Assembly: GCA_028692395.1 (NCBI GenBank)
Contig: JAQUXP010000024.1
Span: forward strand, 1-57,389
Source: Lachnospiraceae bacterium
GTDB lineage: Bacteria > Bacillota > Clostridia > Lachnospirales > Lachnospiraceae
Reading direction: 5' to 3'
Length of the DNA stretch: 57,389 bases
Positions 35,453 to 45,063 of this stretch are shown here, in pieces. The notes below the pieces were generated by a model. It did not search any database. It worked only from the letters and a program-made list of their open reading frames with translations, and was not told the origin of the DNA. Numbering within the stretch: the stretch's first letter is position 1; each line of letters opens with the position of its first letter. The translations under genes were made by a program, and so were the position numbers.

Positions 35453-35915
35453 GGCTTTTACCCTTATTGGAAAGTGAAAGATTATCTCTTCCACAGATAC
35501 GGTCTATTTTTCTACATAGAGAAATTGTAACGCCTATCACACAAAATTTCAACCTTTTTATAGTTTTTTGTATAAATTTCATGGGAATTCGACAGATGAC
35601 TTGTATTTTCCTGCCGAGAAATACCGCTGCACTTACAAAACAGGGACTGATGCTGCACTTACAGGCAAGTGCTCCGGCTGCAATGGCCGCAGCCGGATAG
35701 AGCCGCAGCGCCCCACTGTTATCCCGGTAGCACATAACAAAAAGATAAAACCCACAGAAAGTCCAAAAAAAGAGATCCTGCACTGCAATCACTACTGTGC
35801 TGTGTTTTTTTAATATGCGGTGAATTCGAAAAAGATCATAGACAAGTACAAGAAATGCTCCATACCAGAAAGATTTCAAGAAAATCAGTACTTCATGGTG
35901 CACATAAAAACTCAT
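35406..35915 (-). CDS. yabQ: Spore cortex biosynthesis protein YabQ
   Basis: 169 residues with hydrophobic segments at about 8-26, 42-62 and 73-100 and a long basic tail ending EEKKKRKKNAYKKK. The YabQ pattern VLIFLKSFWYGAFLVLVYDLFRI...DLFFW is clear. In B. subtilis it is needed for cortex formation and acts in the mother cell. It follows yabP. Confidence 0.88.
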   Translation of the reverse strand: MSFYVHHEVLIFLKSFWYGAFLVLVYDLFRIHRILKKHSTVVIAVQDLFFWTFCGFYLFVMCYRDNSGALRLYPAAAIAAGALACKCSISPCFVSAAVFLGRKIQVICRIPMKFIQKTIKRLKFCVIGVTISLCRKIDRICGRDNLSLSNKGKSHEEKKKRKKNAYKKK

Positions 35916-35920
35916 AGCAC

Positions 35921-36196
35921 CTACCCAAACAGACGGCGGAGCAGGGATGTTTCCTGTTTTTTTCCCGCGGTCTGATATGTGATATGGGAGATTTCACCGT
36001 CTATCGTCACCTTTCCTGTCTCAAGCTGAATACAGCCTACATGCAGTTCTTTTCCGCTGATCAGCAGACGTCCCTCCGTGGTATTCAGACGAATCTCCTT
36101 ATCATCGAAAGAAATCACATCCGTAACACCCTCCAGCTCGGCGTTTCTTCTGTTTATCAGCTTAATCTGATGATTTAAAACGGCAGATGTCTCCAT
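35921..36196 (-). CDS. yabP: Sporulation protein YabP
   Basis: 91 residues from the ATG at 36196 (GGAGG upstream; a longer frame to 36319 overlaps rqcP). The family pattern is seen in INRRNAELEGVTDVISFDDKEIRLNT and LLISGKELHV. YabP is a small mother-cell sporulation protein, paired with YabQ. Confidence 0.9.
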   Translation of the reverse strand: METSAVLNHQIKLINRRNAELEGVTDVISFDDKEIRLNTTEGRLLISGKELHVGCIQLETGKVTIDGEISHITYQTAGKKQETSLLRRLFG

Positions 36197-36260
36197 AAAA
36201 AAACAGTCCTCCATATAATGTTCATTATATGGGGACTGCTTCTTTCCTATGATACGGAAA

Positions 36261-36500
36261 TTAAAGATATCTGTAAAGTTCCTGGGCAGCTTCCTTACGA
36301 ACAGTCTCCTGAACATCAAGAATCTCCGCCTTTACAGCCTTACTTCCAAACTGGATCTCAAGAATATCACCGGCCTTTACCTGAGCAGAAGCCTTCGCCG
36401 GTTTATCATTGATGAGTACTCTTCCGGCATCACAGGCCTCATTAGCGACCGTACGTCGCTTAATCAACCGGGATACCTTCAAAAATTTATCAAGACGCAT
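36261..36500 (-). CDS. rqcP: S4-domain RNA-binding protein RqcP
   Basis: 79 residues that form a single S4 domain (MRLDKFLKVSRLIKRRTVANEACDAGRVLIN). Homologue of B. subtilis YabO/RqcP, which works with RqcH in ribosome-associated quality control by holding the stalled 50S-tRNA complex. Position between hup and yabP matches the conserved order. Confidence 0.92.
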   Translation of the reverse strand: MRLDKFLKVSRLIKRRTVANEACDAGRVLINDKPAKASAQVKAGDILEIQFGSKAVKAEILDVQETVRKEAAQELYRYL

Positions 36501-36503
36501 GGA

Positions 36504-36776
36504 TTAGTTCATCATATCCTTTAATGCTTTTCCAGCTTTGAACTTCGGTGTTTTGGAAGCCTTGATCTGCATAGTCTCGCCAGTCTGAGGATTTCTTCCT
36601 TCTCTTGCTGCTCTCTCAGAGATTTCGAAAGTACCAAATCCAACTAACTGTACTTTCTCACCTTTTTTCAGTTCTTCTGATACAACATCTACGAATGCTT
36701 TCAGTGCATCTTCAGCATCCTTTTTGGATAAATTTGTCTGCTCCGCCATAGCTGCAACTAATTCTGTTTTGTTCAT
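36504..36776 (-). CDS. hup: HU family DNA-binding protein
   Basis: 90 residues from ATG 36776 (ACAGGAGG upstream). Typical HU: MNKTELVAAMAEQ, GFGTFEISERAAREGRNPQTGE and a C-terminal KASKTPKFKAGKALKD. Nucleoid protein. It lies 3 bases before rqcP. Confidence 0.97.
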   Translation of the reverse strand: MNKTELVAAMAEQTNLSKKDAEDALKAFVDVVSEELKKGEKVQLVGFGTFEISERAAREGRNPQTGETMQIKASKTPKFKAGKALKDMMN

Positions 36777-37007
36777 GAGTAATTCCTCCTGTGTTTTCAA
36801 AATTATATTTAATCTAGTACCGGTATGCCTTACCAAAAGCATGTTATCTACTAAACTCTATTACTATTTATATACTGTGCCTTCTGTTTTGTCAAGGAAT
36901 TTACAGTATTTCAGCGAGTTTTTAGGTTGCTGTCCACTCTGTGACCGGCAGCCTGCCTAAATTCATTCCAAATCTCCTTTGGGGCTTGGAATTTCGGCAT
37001 TCTTGTT

Positions 37008-37057
37008 TCACTTTCTTACGGACTGTGCAGTAAATGCTCAGTCCTTTGTGAACAGTA
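37008..37057. repeat. Short interspersed hairpin repeat, copy 2
   Basis: The hairpin GGACTGTGCA-gtaaa-TGCTCAGTCC (37020-37044) is the counterpart of that at 7356-7380, with paired base changes. Its right end overlaps the last codons of mazG (stop at 37038), so the repeat supplies the protein's C-terminus. The 28 bases from 37030 recur at 33498. Confidence 0.75.
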
Positions 37058-37721
37058 ACGTTTTTAGCAGCTTTTCAAGACTTTTCTCCAATGCCTGCTC
37101 ACTGTTTACACCAAGGATTCTGGAATAATTCACCAATTCCAGAAAGGTCTCTCCAAGCAGTTCTTCTGCATCGCCAGTAAAGCACTCATCCTGCAGCCGT
37201 TCCAGGTTCTCTTTTGCTTTTGATATACTCTTTTCTTTATCCTGTCCATATCCGTAAAAATGATCCACCTTTTTCAGCACCTTCTGTGTGCGGATCAATG
37301 CGGGAAATGCCTTGGGAATATGTTCCAGTTCTTCCTGCGGTGTCTGAGCTTTCTTTTCTTCCCGCTTCAGTTCTTCCCAGTCCCTGGCTTCTCCTGCTTT
37401 TTCAAATACATGAGGATGGCGGTGAATCATCTTCCGGCTAATGCCGTCTGTCACATCAGACAGGGTAAAAAGTCCTTCTTCCTCCGCAATTGCACTGTGC
37501 ATTACGACCTGCATCAGCACATCTCCTAATTCCTCACAGAGATTGAAGGCTTCTCCGGTTTCCGAAAGAATATGTACTCCCTCCACCACCTCGTAGGCTT
37601 CCTCCACCATACAGGGGATCAGACTTTCGTGGGTCTGAATCCGATCCCACGGACAGCCATCCTTGCCCCGAAGACGTTCGATAATCCCACAGAATTCCTC
37701 AAATGTATACTTATGCTCCAT
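37038..37721 (-). CDS. mazG: Nucleoside triphosphate pyrophosphohydrolase MazG
   Basis: 227 residues with MazG helices: GCPWDRIQTHESLIPCMVEEAYEV (first EEXXE) and ELGDVLMQVVMHS. Hydrolyses (d)NTPs to NMPs and PPi as house-cleaning. B. subtilis YabN has an extra N-terminal methylase domain which is absent here. The final residues LFTKD are encoded within the repeat at 37008-37057. Confidence 0.93.
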   Translation of the reverse strand: MEHKYTFEEFCGIIERLRGKDGCPWDRIQTHESLIPCMVEEAYEVVEGVHILSETGEAFNLCEELGDVLMQVVMHSAIAEEEGLFTLSDVTDGISRKMIHRHPHVFEKAGEARDWEELKREEKKAQTPQEELEHIPKAFPALIRTQKVLKKVDHFYGYGQDKEKSISKAKENLERLQDECFTGDAEELLGETFLELVNYSRILGVNSEQALEKSLEKLLKTLLFTKD

Positions 37722-37728
37722 GCTGCTC

Positions 37729-39462
37729 CTATAACATCTTCTGAATCATCTCTACAACTTCTTTTCCCAGTTCCTCGGACTTCTGATCTGCATTTTCAAG
37801 AGATGTTCCTTTGATTCCATAATAGAATTTTACTTTTGGTTCTGTGCCGGAAGGACGAACGCAAAGCCATGCATCATCTGTCAGATCATAGTACAGAACA
37901 TTGGACTTTGGAAGTCCGGTGGGTTTTTCTTCTCCGGTCTTTGCATCCACAACCTTGTCTTCTTTATAATCTCTGCTGGAAAGGACTTCGTATGCACCAA
38001 TCTTTTTCGGTGGATTTCTGCGCAGTGTATCCATGATCTCCTGAATCTTTGCAAGACCTTCAATCCCCTTTAAGGTAATAGACTGAATATCATCCTTGTA
38101 ATATCCATAACGCTCATAAAGTGCAATCATGGCATCCCACAGCGTCATATTCTTTGTTTTGTAATAAGCTGCTGCCTCACACAGTGCCATCGTTGCAACA
38201 ATTGCATCCTTGTCCCTGGCATGTGTTCCGATCAGGCATCCATAGGACTCCTCGAATCCGAAGAGATAAGTACCTTTTTTCTTCTCCTCAAAGCCCAGAA
38301 TCTGCTGTCCGATGAACTTAAAGCCAGTCAGCACTTCGATCAAACCGGTATGATAATACTTTGCGATGGCATCTGCCATATTGCTGGTAACGATAGTCTT
38401 AATCAGGAACCCATCCTCAGGCAGACTGCCCTGCAGCTCTCTCTTCTGTCCGATCTCATAATCAGCCAGCAGACAGCCTGACATATTGCCAGTCAGAGTA
38501 TGATAAACACCCTCCTTGTCCTTTACCCGCACACCAAGACGATCTGCATCCGGATCTGTAGCCAGAACCAGATCTGCATCAACCTCTTTTGCCAGTGCAA
38601 GACCCAGGGTAAATGCCTCGTCAGCCTCCGGGTTCGGATAGCTTACGGTTGGGAACTCTCCGTCTGGAAGCTCCTGCTCCTTTACCACATAGACATTCTC
38701 AAATCCCAGTTCTTTCAATACACGGCGTGCCGGAACATTGCCAGTACCGTGAAGCGGAGAATAGACGATCTTCAGATTCTTCCCTTCTGCCTCAATCGCA
38801 TCCATATGAAGCACCTGGCTCTTAAGCTCTGCCATGTAAGGATCATCAATATCCGCACCGATAACCTGATACATGCCTGCCTGAATCGCCTCTTCCCTGG
38901 ACATGGTCTTCACTGTGTTATAATCAGTAACCTTCTTTACTTCGTCCATAATACCGCTGTCATGGGGTGGTGTAATCTGTGCGCCATCCTCCCAGTATAC
39001 CTTATATCCATTATATTCCGGCGGATTGTGGCTGGCAGTAATGTTGATTCCTGCGATACATCCCAGCTTCCGCACTGCATAGGAAAGCTCCGGTGTAGGT
39101 CTTAAGGATTCAAAAATATATGCTTTTACGCCATTGGCCGCCAGACAAAGAGCAGCCTCCTGTGCAAATTCCGGTGACATCCGTCTGGAATCGTAGGCGA
39201 TTGCCACACCCTTACTCTGACCGTTCACTGCTGCAATATAATTGGCAAGACCCTGTGTTGTCTTGCGGACAACATAGATATTCATACGGTTTGTTCCTGC
39301 CCCAATTACCCCTCGAAGTCCTGCTGTTCCAAACTCAAGATCCATATAAAATCTTTCTTTTTTCTCATTCTCATCATTTGCAATCCCACGCAGCTCTGCT
39401 TTGGTATCCTCGTCAAAATATGGGTTTGAAAGCCACGATTCATAGATTTCTTTGTAGTCCAT
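37729..39462 (-). CDS. pgcA: Phospho-sugar mutase (phosphoglucomutase, PgcA type)
   Basis: 577 residues from ATG 39462 (GGAGGG upstream). Catalytic phosphoserine in NITASHNPPEYNGYKV, metal loop ATDPDADRLG, sugar-binding GFEESYGCL and phosphate-binding RPSGTEPKVKFY. Interconverts glucose 1- and 6-phosphate (or mannose phosphates), which feeds UDP-glucose for cell-surface polymers. Confidence 0.94.
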   Translation of the reverse strand: MDYKEIYESWLSNPYFDEDTKAELRGIANDENEKKERFYMDLEFGTAGLRGVIGAGTNRMNIYVVRKTTQGLANYIAAVNGQSKGVAIAYDSRRMSPEFAQEAALCLAANGVKAYIFESLRPTPELSYAVRKLGCIAGINITASHNPPEYNGYKVYWEDGAQITPPHDSGIMDEVKKVTDYNTVKTMSREEAIQAGMYQVIGADIDDPYMAELKSQVLHMDAIEAEGKNLKIVYSPLHGTGNVPARRVLKELGFENVYVVKEQELPDGEFPTVSYPNPEADEAFTLGLALAKEVDADLVLATDPDADRLGVRVKDKEGVYHTLTGNMSGCLLADYEIGQKRELQGSLPEDGFLIKTIVTSNMADAIAKYYHTGLIEVLTGFKFIGQQILGFEEKKKGTYLFGFEESYGCLIGTHARDKDAIVATMALCEAAAYYKTKNMTLWDAMIALYERYGYYKDDIQSITLKGIEGLAKIQEIMDTLRRNPPKKIGAYEVLSSRDYKEDKVVDAKTGEEKPTGLPKSNVLYYDLTDDAWLCVRPSGTEPKVKFYYGIKGTSLENADQKSEELGKEVVEMIQKML

Positions 39463-39585
39463 CCGTATTCCCTCCACTTGTATGCTTTTTCGTAACTGCT
39501 TTGTATCTGGCAGTTACTTTTTTCAAAGGCAGCCATCGGCTTGCTTAGGGTAAATTATACACCAAATTCGAAGAAAATGGAATGC

Positions 39586-40557
39586 TCAAAAACCATTTTT
39601 CAGAAAATTGGTCCAGTACGGTATCTGCGTCTGAATCTGGCGCAGTTTTTCGACATTTTTCCCGGAAATCCACACCTTATTGTTGGATGCATAGTAATTC
39701 AAAAGCTTCCAGAATTTCCACGGATAGGACAGGCGCAGCTTCAGATGGCACAGCTCTGCCTGGGACAGAGGACGCACCTTCTGATAGGTCTCCAAAATGC
39801 CGGTTCCGATCGCCAGATCCCAGTTATGCTTTTCCAGTATTTTTCTCATAAACTGATAAAGATCTGCAATCTGGCTGTCAAAATTCCAGTGTTCAAAGTT
39901 CGTCACCATGGTCAGATTACCCGAGAAAAGGACATGATGCTGTGTATATTCCCCATGACACACCTCTCCTGCCTCCAGACTTTTTTCCCGCAGCGCAAGA
40001 TATTGCGATTCCCTGAGCCTGGCTGTTGTCTCCAGCGCCTGTTCCAGAAAGCAATCCACGCAGGACAGAACATTTACTTCAAAAAGATTTTTTCGTTTGC
40101 GTTTCAGAATCAGCCTTTTCACCTTTTTAATCTGTGCATTATGCCGGCTGCACTCCTCAATCAGTGATTCCTTCTCATACTCCTTTTGTACTTCCATATG
40201 CATATGATTATGTAGATTTGCAAGGGTCCCCGCTGCGCGCTCAATATCTGTCACAGACCTTACATCACACTCACGACCTGCATGCCACTCCCGTACAATA
40301 TAGTTATTTTCCTCTCTGTCATGGCTTAAAAGCTCTCCCGCACTGGTGCGTTTCATACGGTCAAGACAAAAAAAGCCGGTCTGCGCCAGGTGCTCCATCA
40401 GCACCTCCTGCAGTTCCAGCTTTTGTTTTGTTCCGCCATATTCACTGATACTGATCCAGCCGTCTGCCGTCTCATAGAGGAGGATCCCTCTCCCCTTCTT
40501 CGTAGAAATCGGTTCCAGTCCATATTGCTCCAGGATAAAAAGTCCACGATCATACAA
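39586..40557 (-). CDS. CotS-family spore coat kinase-like protein
   Basis: 323 residues of the aminoglycoside-phosphotransferase/CotS fold. Landmarks: YDRGLFILEQYGLEPISTKKGRGILLYET, NYIVREWHAGRECDVRSV, LANLHNHM, and the catalytic-loop region VCHGEYTQHHVLF followed by VTNFEHWNFDSQIADLYQFMRKI. In the loop the usual HGD is HGE and the DFD/DFE metal motif reads NFE, so kinase activity is uncertain. CotS-type proteins are spore coat components. Confidence 0.82.
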   Translation of the reverse strand: MYDRGLFILEQYGLEPISTKKGRGILLYETADGWISISEYGGTKQKLELQEVLMEHLAQTGFFCLDRMKRTSAGELLSHDREENNYIVREWHAGRECDVRSVTDIERAAGTLANLHNHMHMEVQKEYEKESLIEECSRHNAQIKKVKRLILKRKRKNLFEVNVLSCVDCFLEQALETTARLRESQYLALREKSLEAGEVCHGEYTQHHVLFSGNLTMVTNFEHWNFDSQIADLYQFMRKILEKHNWDLAIGTGILETYQKVRPLSQAELCHLKLRLSYPWKFWKLLNYYASNNKVWISGKNVEKLRQIQTQIPYWTNFLKNGF

Positions 40558-40635
40558 TTAGCCTACCCCCTGTTTGCTGATTGACAAGTGTCTTTGATTG
40601 TCAGGATAGCTATTATTATGCGGGGAAAAGGCCTG

Positions 40636-41979
40636 TCATTCCTTGGCAGCAGAAATCTTTTCCGAAAAAGTCTGCAGCAGATATTCTTTCTGGTTCCTGT
40701 CTGGTTCTTCCAACACAAACATAAGCATCTCCTGCAGCACTTCCCCGATTTTCGGACCCGGAGCGACTCCCTGGGCAATCAGATCCTGTCCCGTCACTGC
40801 CAGCTCTTTCAGCGAAAAACACTGGCCTTCTTCTAATACCTTCTGCAGGCATACACCCATATTTTTGATACGCTGAAGCTTTTGCTCCCTCTCCCATTCA
40901 CTCTGGGCAAGAGTATCTGCCCGCTGCACCAGCAAAAGCTTTTCGAAAAGTTCTGCACCGATTCGATTCAACATACATCTTGCACTCTTCATCGAAGGCT
41001 CGAGTCTGCAGTCATGCCAATATACCAGTGTGGTCACCTGATGTATGGTATCATTGTCAAAGCGAAGGCGGCGCAGAATCTTTCTCGCTGTCTCGGTTCC
41101 CTCCACTGCATGTCCCTTAAAGTGATCAATTCCATCCTCTGATCTGGTATGGCAGGCCGGTTTTCCCATATCATGCAGCAGCATGGTAAACCGCAGAACC
41201 TTGTCCGGTTCCACCTGGCTCATAGCTACGATTGTATGCATTCCCACCGTATAGCAATGATGAGGATTATGCTGTTCACACTTCATCATTGCATCAAACT
41301 CCGGAAGAATCACTGCTGTGATCCCTGTCTCATACAGTGCTTCCATGTATTCCGGTCTGGGCGATACCAGCATCTTGGTAAGCTCCACCTGAATCCGCTC
41401 CGCACTGATCTGTCTGAGCGTTGGTGCCAGTTCCCGGATAGCCTCCAGGGTATCCTTTTCTATCGTAAATCCCAGCTGGGCAGCAAATCTCAGTGCCCGA
41501 AAGATACGCAGTGCATCCTCACCAAAACGTTCCTTTGGTGCTCCAACACAACGAATCGTCTTTCGCTGCAGATCAGAGATTCCACCATAAAGATCCACCA
41601 GACCACTCTCCTGATTATAAGCCATCGCATTGATCGTAAAATCTCTGCGTTTCAGATCCTCCTGCAGGGAAGCGGTAAATGTAACCTCCTTCGGGTGTCT
41701 GGAATCTTCATATTCTCCGTCGATCCGGTAGGTTGTCACCTCATGGGCTGCATCTCCAATCAGAACCGTAACCGTTCCATGCTGCAGACCGGTGTCTACG
41801 GTACGATAGAATAATTCCTTTACCTCCCATGGTGTAGCGGATGTGGTAATATCCCAGTCATCCGGTTTTCTTCCAAGTACTGCATCTCTGACGCAGCCAC
41901 CAACTGCATATGCCTCATATCCATGCGCATGAAGTCCATCGAGAACTGCATTTACGCTTGCCGGCAGTTTTATTCTCAC
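40636..41979 (-). CDS. cca: CCA tRNA nucleotidyltransferase
   Basis: Class II nucleotidyltransferase that adds CCA to tRNA ends. 447 residues from a GTG at 41979 (GGGAGG upstream; ATG 42006 has no ribosome site). Head motif AVGGCVRDAVLGRKPDDWDITTSATP with the metal aspartates, RRDFTINAMAY, and RIFRALRFAAQLGF; the C-terminal part has an HD-domain-like LLHDMGKP and WHDCR. It fits the tRNA-Leu here that lacks encoded CCA. Confidence 0.94.
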   Translation of the reverse strand: MRIKLPASVNAVLDGLHAHGYEAYAVGGCVRDAVLGRKPDDWDITTSATPWEVKELFYRTVDTGLQHGTVTVLIGDAAHEVTTYRIDGEYEDSRHPKEVTFTASLQEDLKRRDFTINAMAYNQESGLVDLYGGISDLQRKTIRCVGAPKERFGEDALRIFRALRFAAQLGFTIEKDTLEAIRELAPTLRQISAERIQVELTKMLVSPRPEYMEALYETGITAVILPEFDAMMKCEQHNPHHCYTVGMHTIVAMSQVEPDKVLRFTMLLHDMGKPACHTRSEDGIDHFKGHAVEGTETARKILRRLRFDNDTIHQVTTLVYWHDCRLEPSMKSARCMLNRIGAELFEKLLLVQRADTLAQSEWEREQKLQRIKNMGVCLQKVLEEGQCFSLKELAVTGQDLIAQGVAPGPKIGEVLQEMLMFVLEEPDRNQKEYLLQTFSEKISAAKE

Positions 41980-42056
41980 TGTTATTCCTCCCGCCTGTAA
42001 TTTCATAATGTATAGTATACTTTATTTTTTTTCAATTTAACAGCCTATTTTTGCGC

Positions 42057-42085
42057 TTGACAAAGAATCGATATCATTTTACAAT
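42057..42085 (+). promoter_or_regulatory. SigmaA promoter of proS
   Basis: TTGACA (42057-42062), 17-base spacer, TACAAT (42080-42085). It lies just upstream of the T-box leader. Confidence 0.85.
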
Positions 42086-42099
42086 AAATAATAATAACG

Positions 42100-42320
42100 T
42101 TGAAGAGGGTTAGTACATGTTCTGCAATCCACAGAGAGGGAATCATCCGGTGTAAGATTCCTGTGCGCAGGGCATGGAACCTGCCTTGGAGTTGTCTGTG
42201 AAAGCAGAACGTGTGCCGCGTTAAGGCGTCCAAAGAGAATCACAGTGTACCTGTGATTAATCAGGGTGGTACCACCGAACACAGCTATCGGTCCCTATGC
42301 AGGGATGCGGTAGTTTTTTT
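42100..42320 (+). promoter_or_regulatory. T-box riboswitch of proS
   Basis: The leader has stem I closed by GTTCTGC (42119-42125) with GCAGAAC (42204-42210) and CACAGA with TCTGTG, an AGAGAGGGA motif, a GGTGTAA distal-loop motif, and the T-box AGGGTGGTACCACC (42263-42276) that pairs with uncharged tRNA. A terminator (42285-42320) ends in seven T. Uncharged tRNA-Pro should favour read-through into proS. I could not fix the specifier codon with confidence. Confidence 0.92.
42285..42320 (+). terminator. Regulated terminator of the T-box leader
   Basis: CTATCGGTCCCT-atgc-AGGGATGCGGTAG followed by TTTTTTT. Its 5' side competes with the antiterminator formed by the T-box sequence. Confidence 0.88.
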
Positions 42321-42348
42321 ATGTCAAAAAAAGAACAGGAGAAAAATC

Positions 42349-43788
42349 ATGGCAAAGCAGAAAAAACTTGTAGAAGCAATCACTTCCATGGAAGATGATT
42401 TTGCACAATGGTATACCGATGTGGTTTTAAAAGCCGATCTGGTAGACTACACCAGTGTAAAGGGATGTATGGTAATCAAACCTGCCGGATACGCAATCTG
42501 GGAAAATATTCAGCAGGAACTGGACAGACGCTTTAAAGAAACAGGGGTGGAAAATGTCTATCTCCCTATGTTTATCCCGGAAAGTCTGCTTCAGAAGGAA
42601 AAGGATCATGTGGAGGGCTTTGCGCCGGAGGTTGCCTGGGTAACCCACGGCGGACTGGAACCACTGCAGGAGCGTCTCTGTGTACGTCCTACTTCTGAGA
42701 CACTTTTCTGTGACCTTTATTCCAGAGAGATTCATTCACACCGGGACCTGCCAAAGGTGTTTAATCAGTGGTGCTCTGTTGTCCGCTGGGAAAAAACCAC
42801 CCGTCCTTTCCTTCGTTCCAGAGAATTCCTGTGGCAGGAAGGACATACGGCTCATGCAACTGCTGAGGAAGCGGAGGCACGTACCGAGCAGATGCTTCAT
42901 CTCTATGCGGATTTCTGCGAGCAGGTTCTGGCAATTCCGGTAATCCGGGGACGCAAGACCGACAAAGAAAAGTTCGCCGGTGCCGAAGCAACCTACACCA
43001 TCGAGTCTCTGATGCATGACGGCAAGGCTCTGCAGTCCGGAACCAGTCATAACTTCGGTGACGGGTTTGCAAAGGCTTTCAACATTCAGTACAGCGACAA
43101 GGATAATACCTTAAAATATGTACATCAGACCTCCTGGGGCATGACAACCCGTATGATCGGTGCCATCATCATGGTACACGGCGATAACAGCGGACTGAAG
43201 CTTCCACCAAGAATCGCACCTACTCAGGTTATGATCATTCCTATCCGCCAGGACGCAGAGGGTGTTATGGAAAATGCCGAGAAGCTCATGGATACCTTGA
43301 AGGCTTCTGATGTTCGTGTGAAGATTGACTCTTCTGACAAAACACCAGGCTGGAAGTTCTCCGAGCAGGAGATGCGCGGTATTCCGCTTCGTATCGAGCT
43401 GGGACCAAAGGATATTGAACAGGGACAGGCAGTCATCGTTCGCCGTGATACCAGAGAAAAGATGATTGTACCCTTTACTGAGATTCCTGCCAAGGTAACA
43501 GCTCTTCTGGAAGATATTCAGAAGGATATGTACGAAAGAGCTCTGGCACACCGCAATTCTCATACCTATGACGCAACAACCTACGAAGAATTCAAGGAAA
43601 CAATCAATGAAAAACCGGGCTTTGTACGTGCGATGTGGTGTGGAGATCAGGCCTGTGAGGACAAGATAAAAGAGGACACCGCAGCCACCAGCCGCTGTAT
43701 CCCCTTCCAGGAAGAACATTTAAGCGATGTCTGCGTATGCTGCGGTAAACCTGCAAAGAAGATGGTTTACTGGGGACGCGCTTATTAA
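42349..43788 (+). CDS. proS: Proline--tRNA ligase (type 3, archaeal/eukaryotic-like)
   Basis: 479 residues from ATG 42349, behind ACAGGAG; the frame is open further upstream but that is the T-box leader. Class II motifs: motif 2 RTKDFLW-like [14 protein letters not shown], motif 3 region at PPRIAPTQV, and a C-terminal domain with [18 protein letters not shown], a zinc-binding end characteristic of the short ProS lacking the editing insert. Charges tRNA-Pro. Controlled by the T-box. Confidence 0.96.
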   Translation: MAKQKKLVEAITSMEDDFAQWYTDVVLKADLVDYTSVKGCMVIKPAGYAIWENIQQELDRRFKETGVENVYLPMFIPESLLQKEKDHVEGFAPEVAWVTHGGLEPLQERLCVRPTSETLFCDLYSREIHSHRDLPKVFNQWCSVVRWEKTTRPFLRSREFLWQEGHTAHATAEEAEARTEQMLHLYADFCEQVLAIPVIRGRKTDKEKFAGAEATYTIESLMHDGKALQSGTSHNFGDGFAKAFNIQYSDKDNTLKYVHQTSWGMTTRMIGAIIMVHGDNSGLKLPPRIAPTQVMIIPIRQDAEGVMENAEKLMDTLKASDVRVKIDSSDKTPGWKFSEQEMRGIPLRIELGPKDIEQGQAVIVRRDTREKMIVPFTEIPAKVTALLEDIQKDMYERALAHRNSHTYDATTYEEFKETINEKPGFVRAMWCGDQACEDKIKEDTAATSRCIPFQEEHLSDVCVCCGKPAKKMVYWGRAY

Positions 43789-43796
43789 TCGCTGTA

Positions 43797-44285
43797 TTAT
43801 ACCGTAATTTCTATGGTACGATGAGAGGGCTCATATTTTTGAAAGCTCACCCCTGCTGCCTGAAACATCATCTTTGATGCGATGACAGCGGGGGTTTTGT
43901 CGTATTTGTCGCAGTCATAGATGATTTTCCTGATTCCACTCTGGATGATGGCCTTGGCGCATTCGTTGCAGGGAAACAGCGACACATACAGCTTGGCTCC
44001 TTCCAGGCTGGCACCACGATAATTCAGGATCGCATTCAGCTCACTATGGGTAACATATACATATTTATTTTCCAGCGGATCTTCTGACTTTTTCCCCCAG
44101 GGAAATACATCATCCGAACAGCCTTTGGGGAAGCCATTATAGCCCATGGATAAGATCTTATTGTCAGAGCTTACAATACAGGCTCCTACCTGGGAGCTTG
44201 GATCTTTCGAACGCATGCCTGCCAGCTTGGCAACTGCCATAAAATACTCATCCCAGGAAATATAATCTGTTCGCTTTTCATTCAT
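43797..44285 (-). CDS. dCMP/cytidine deaminase family protein
   Basis: 162 residues from the ATG at 44285 (GGAGG upstream). Zinc-dependent deaminase motifs THSELNAILNYRGA (HxE, with Ser where Ala is common) and SLFPCNECAKAIIQSGI (PCxxC). The N-terminal DPSSQVGACIVSSDNKILSMGYNGFP is typical of dCMP deaminases (ComEB-like), which make dUMP for thymidylate synthesis. It faces proS tail to tail. Confidence 0.9.
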   Translation of the reverse strand: MNEKRTDYISWDEYFMAVAKLAGMRSKDPSSQVGACIVSSDNKILSMGYNGFPKGCSDDVFPWGKKSEDPLENKYVYVTHSELNAILNYRGASLEGAKLYVSLFPCNECAKAIIQSGIRKIIYDCDKYDKTPAVIASKMMFQAAGVSFQKYEPSHRTIEITV

Positions 44286-44308
44286 GTAAAAAACCTCCAT
44301 TTTTGTAA

Positions 44309-44351
44309 AACAGCCACAGTGGATTGTGTAAAGCGTTCCGCTGTGGCTGTT
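44309..44351 (-). terminator. Terminator after upp
   Basis: Arms AACAGCCACAG (44309-44319) and CTGTGGCTGTT (44341-44351), followed on the minus strand by TTTTAC, lie between upp and the deaminase gene. Confidence 0.7.
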
Positions 44352-44356
44352 CCTTT

Positions 44357-44986
44357 TTATTTTGTACCGAAGATTCTGTCTCCGGCATCCCCAAGACCCG
44401 GAACGATGTAACCATGCTCATTCAGGCGTTCATCCAGTGCCCCGATGAAAAGATCCACATCCGGATGCTCCTTCTGCATTCTCTTGACACCTTCCGGCGC
44501 AGCGATAATACACATAAAGTGAATCTTCTTCGCACCTTTCTCTTTTAACAGCGTAATAGCTGCTGTTGCAGAGCCACCCGTGGCAAGCATCGGATCTGTT
44601 ACAAACACCTCGCGGTTTGCAATATCGGAAGGAAGCTTGCAGTAATACTCTACCGGCTCCAGAGTTTTCGGATCACGATACAGACCGATATGTCCTACTT
44701 TTGCTGCCGGAATCATGGCCAGCATCCCCTCCACCATGCCAAGACCTGCACGAAGGATCGGTACCACTGCCATTTTCTTACCTGCAAGCTCCATAGCTGT
44801 CGTCTTACAGATAGGGGTCTCAATCTGGATCTCCTCCAGCGGAAGATCTCTGGTTGCTTCATAGCACATCAGCATGGCAACCTCACTGATCATCTCACGA
44901 AATTCTTTGGAGCTTGTCTCCCCACGGCGGATAATGCCGATCTTATGCTGGATTAATGGATGCTCCATCACTACTGTCTTTGCCAT
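44357..44986 (-). CDS. upp: Uracil phosphoribosyltransferase
   Basis: 209 residues; converts uracil and PRPP to UMP. PRPP site [18 protein letters not shown] and uracil-binding [17 protein letters not shown] at the C-terminus are clear. Start ATG with a GGAG-like site. Pyrimidine salvage, next to dCMP deaminase. Confidence 0.97.
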   Translation of the reverse strand: MAKTVVMEHPLIQHKIGIIRRGETSSKEFREMISEVAMLMCYEATRDLPLEEIQIETPICKTTAMELAGKKMAVVPILRAGLGMVEGMLAMIPAAKVGHIGLYRDPKTLEPVEYYCKLPSDIANREVFVTDPMLATGGSATAAITLLKEKGAKKIHFMCIIAAPEGVKRMQKEHPDVDLFIGALDERLNEHGYIVPGLGDAGDRIFGTK

Positions 44987-45063
44987 AATTACTTTCTCTC
45001 CTTTAACCTTGTATTACGAAATCATTTTTATAATCTGTTTTTCAGTATGGATCTGCCGGTTTT

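Noticed and set aside
42119-42210. Assigning a Pro specifier codon (CCT near 42180) in the T-box
   Set aside because: Several CCN triplets fit, depending on how stem I is folded. Without a covariance fold I could not choose.
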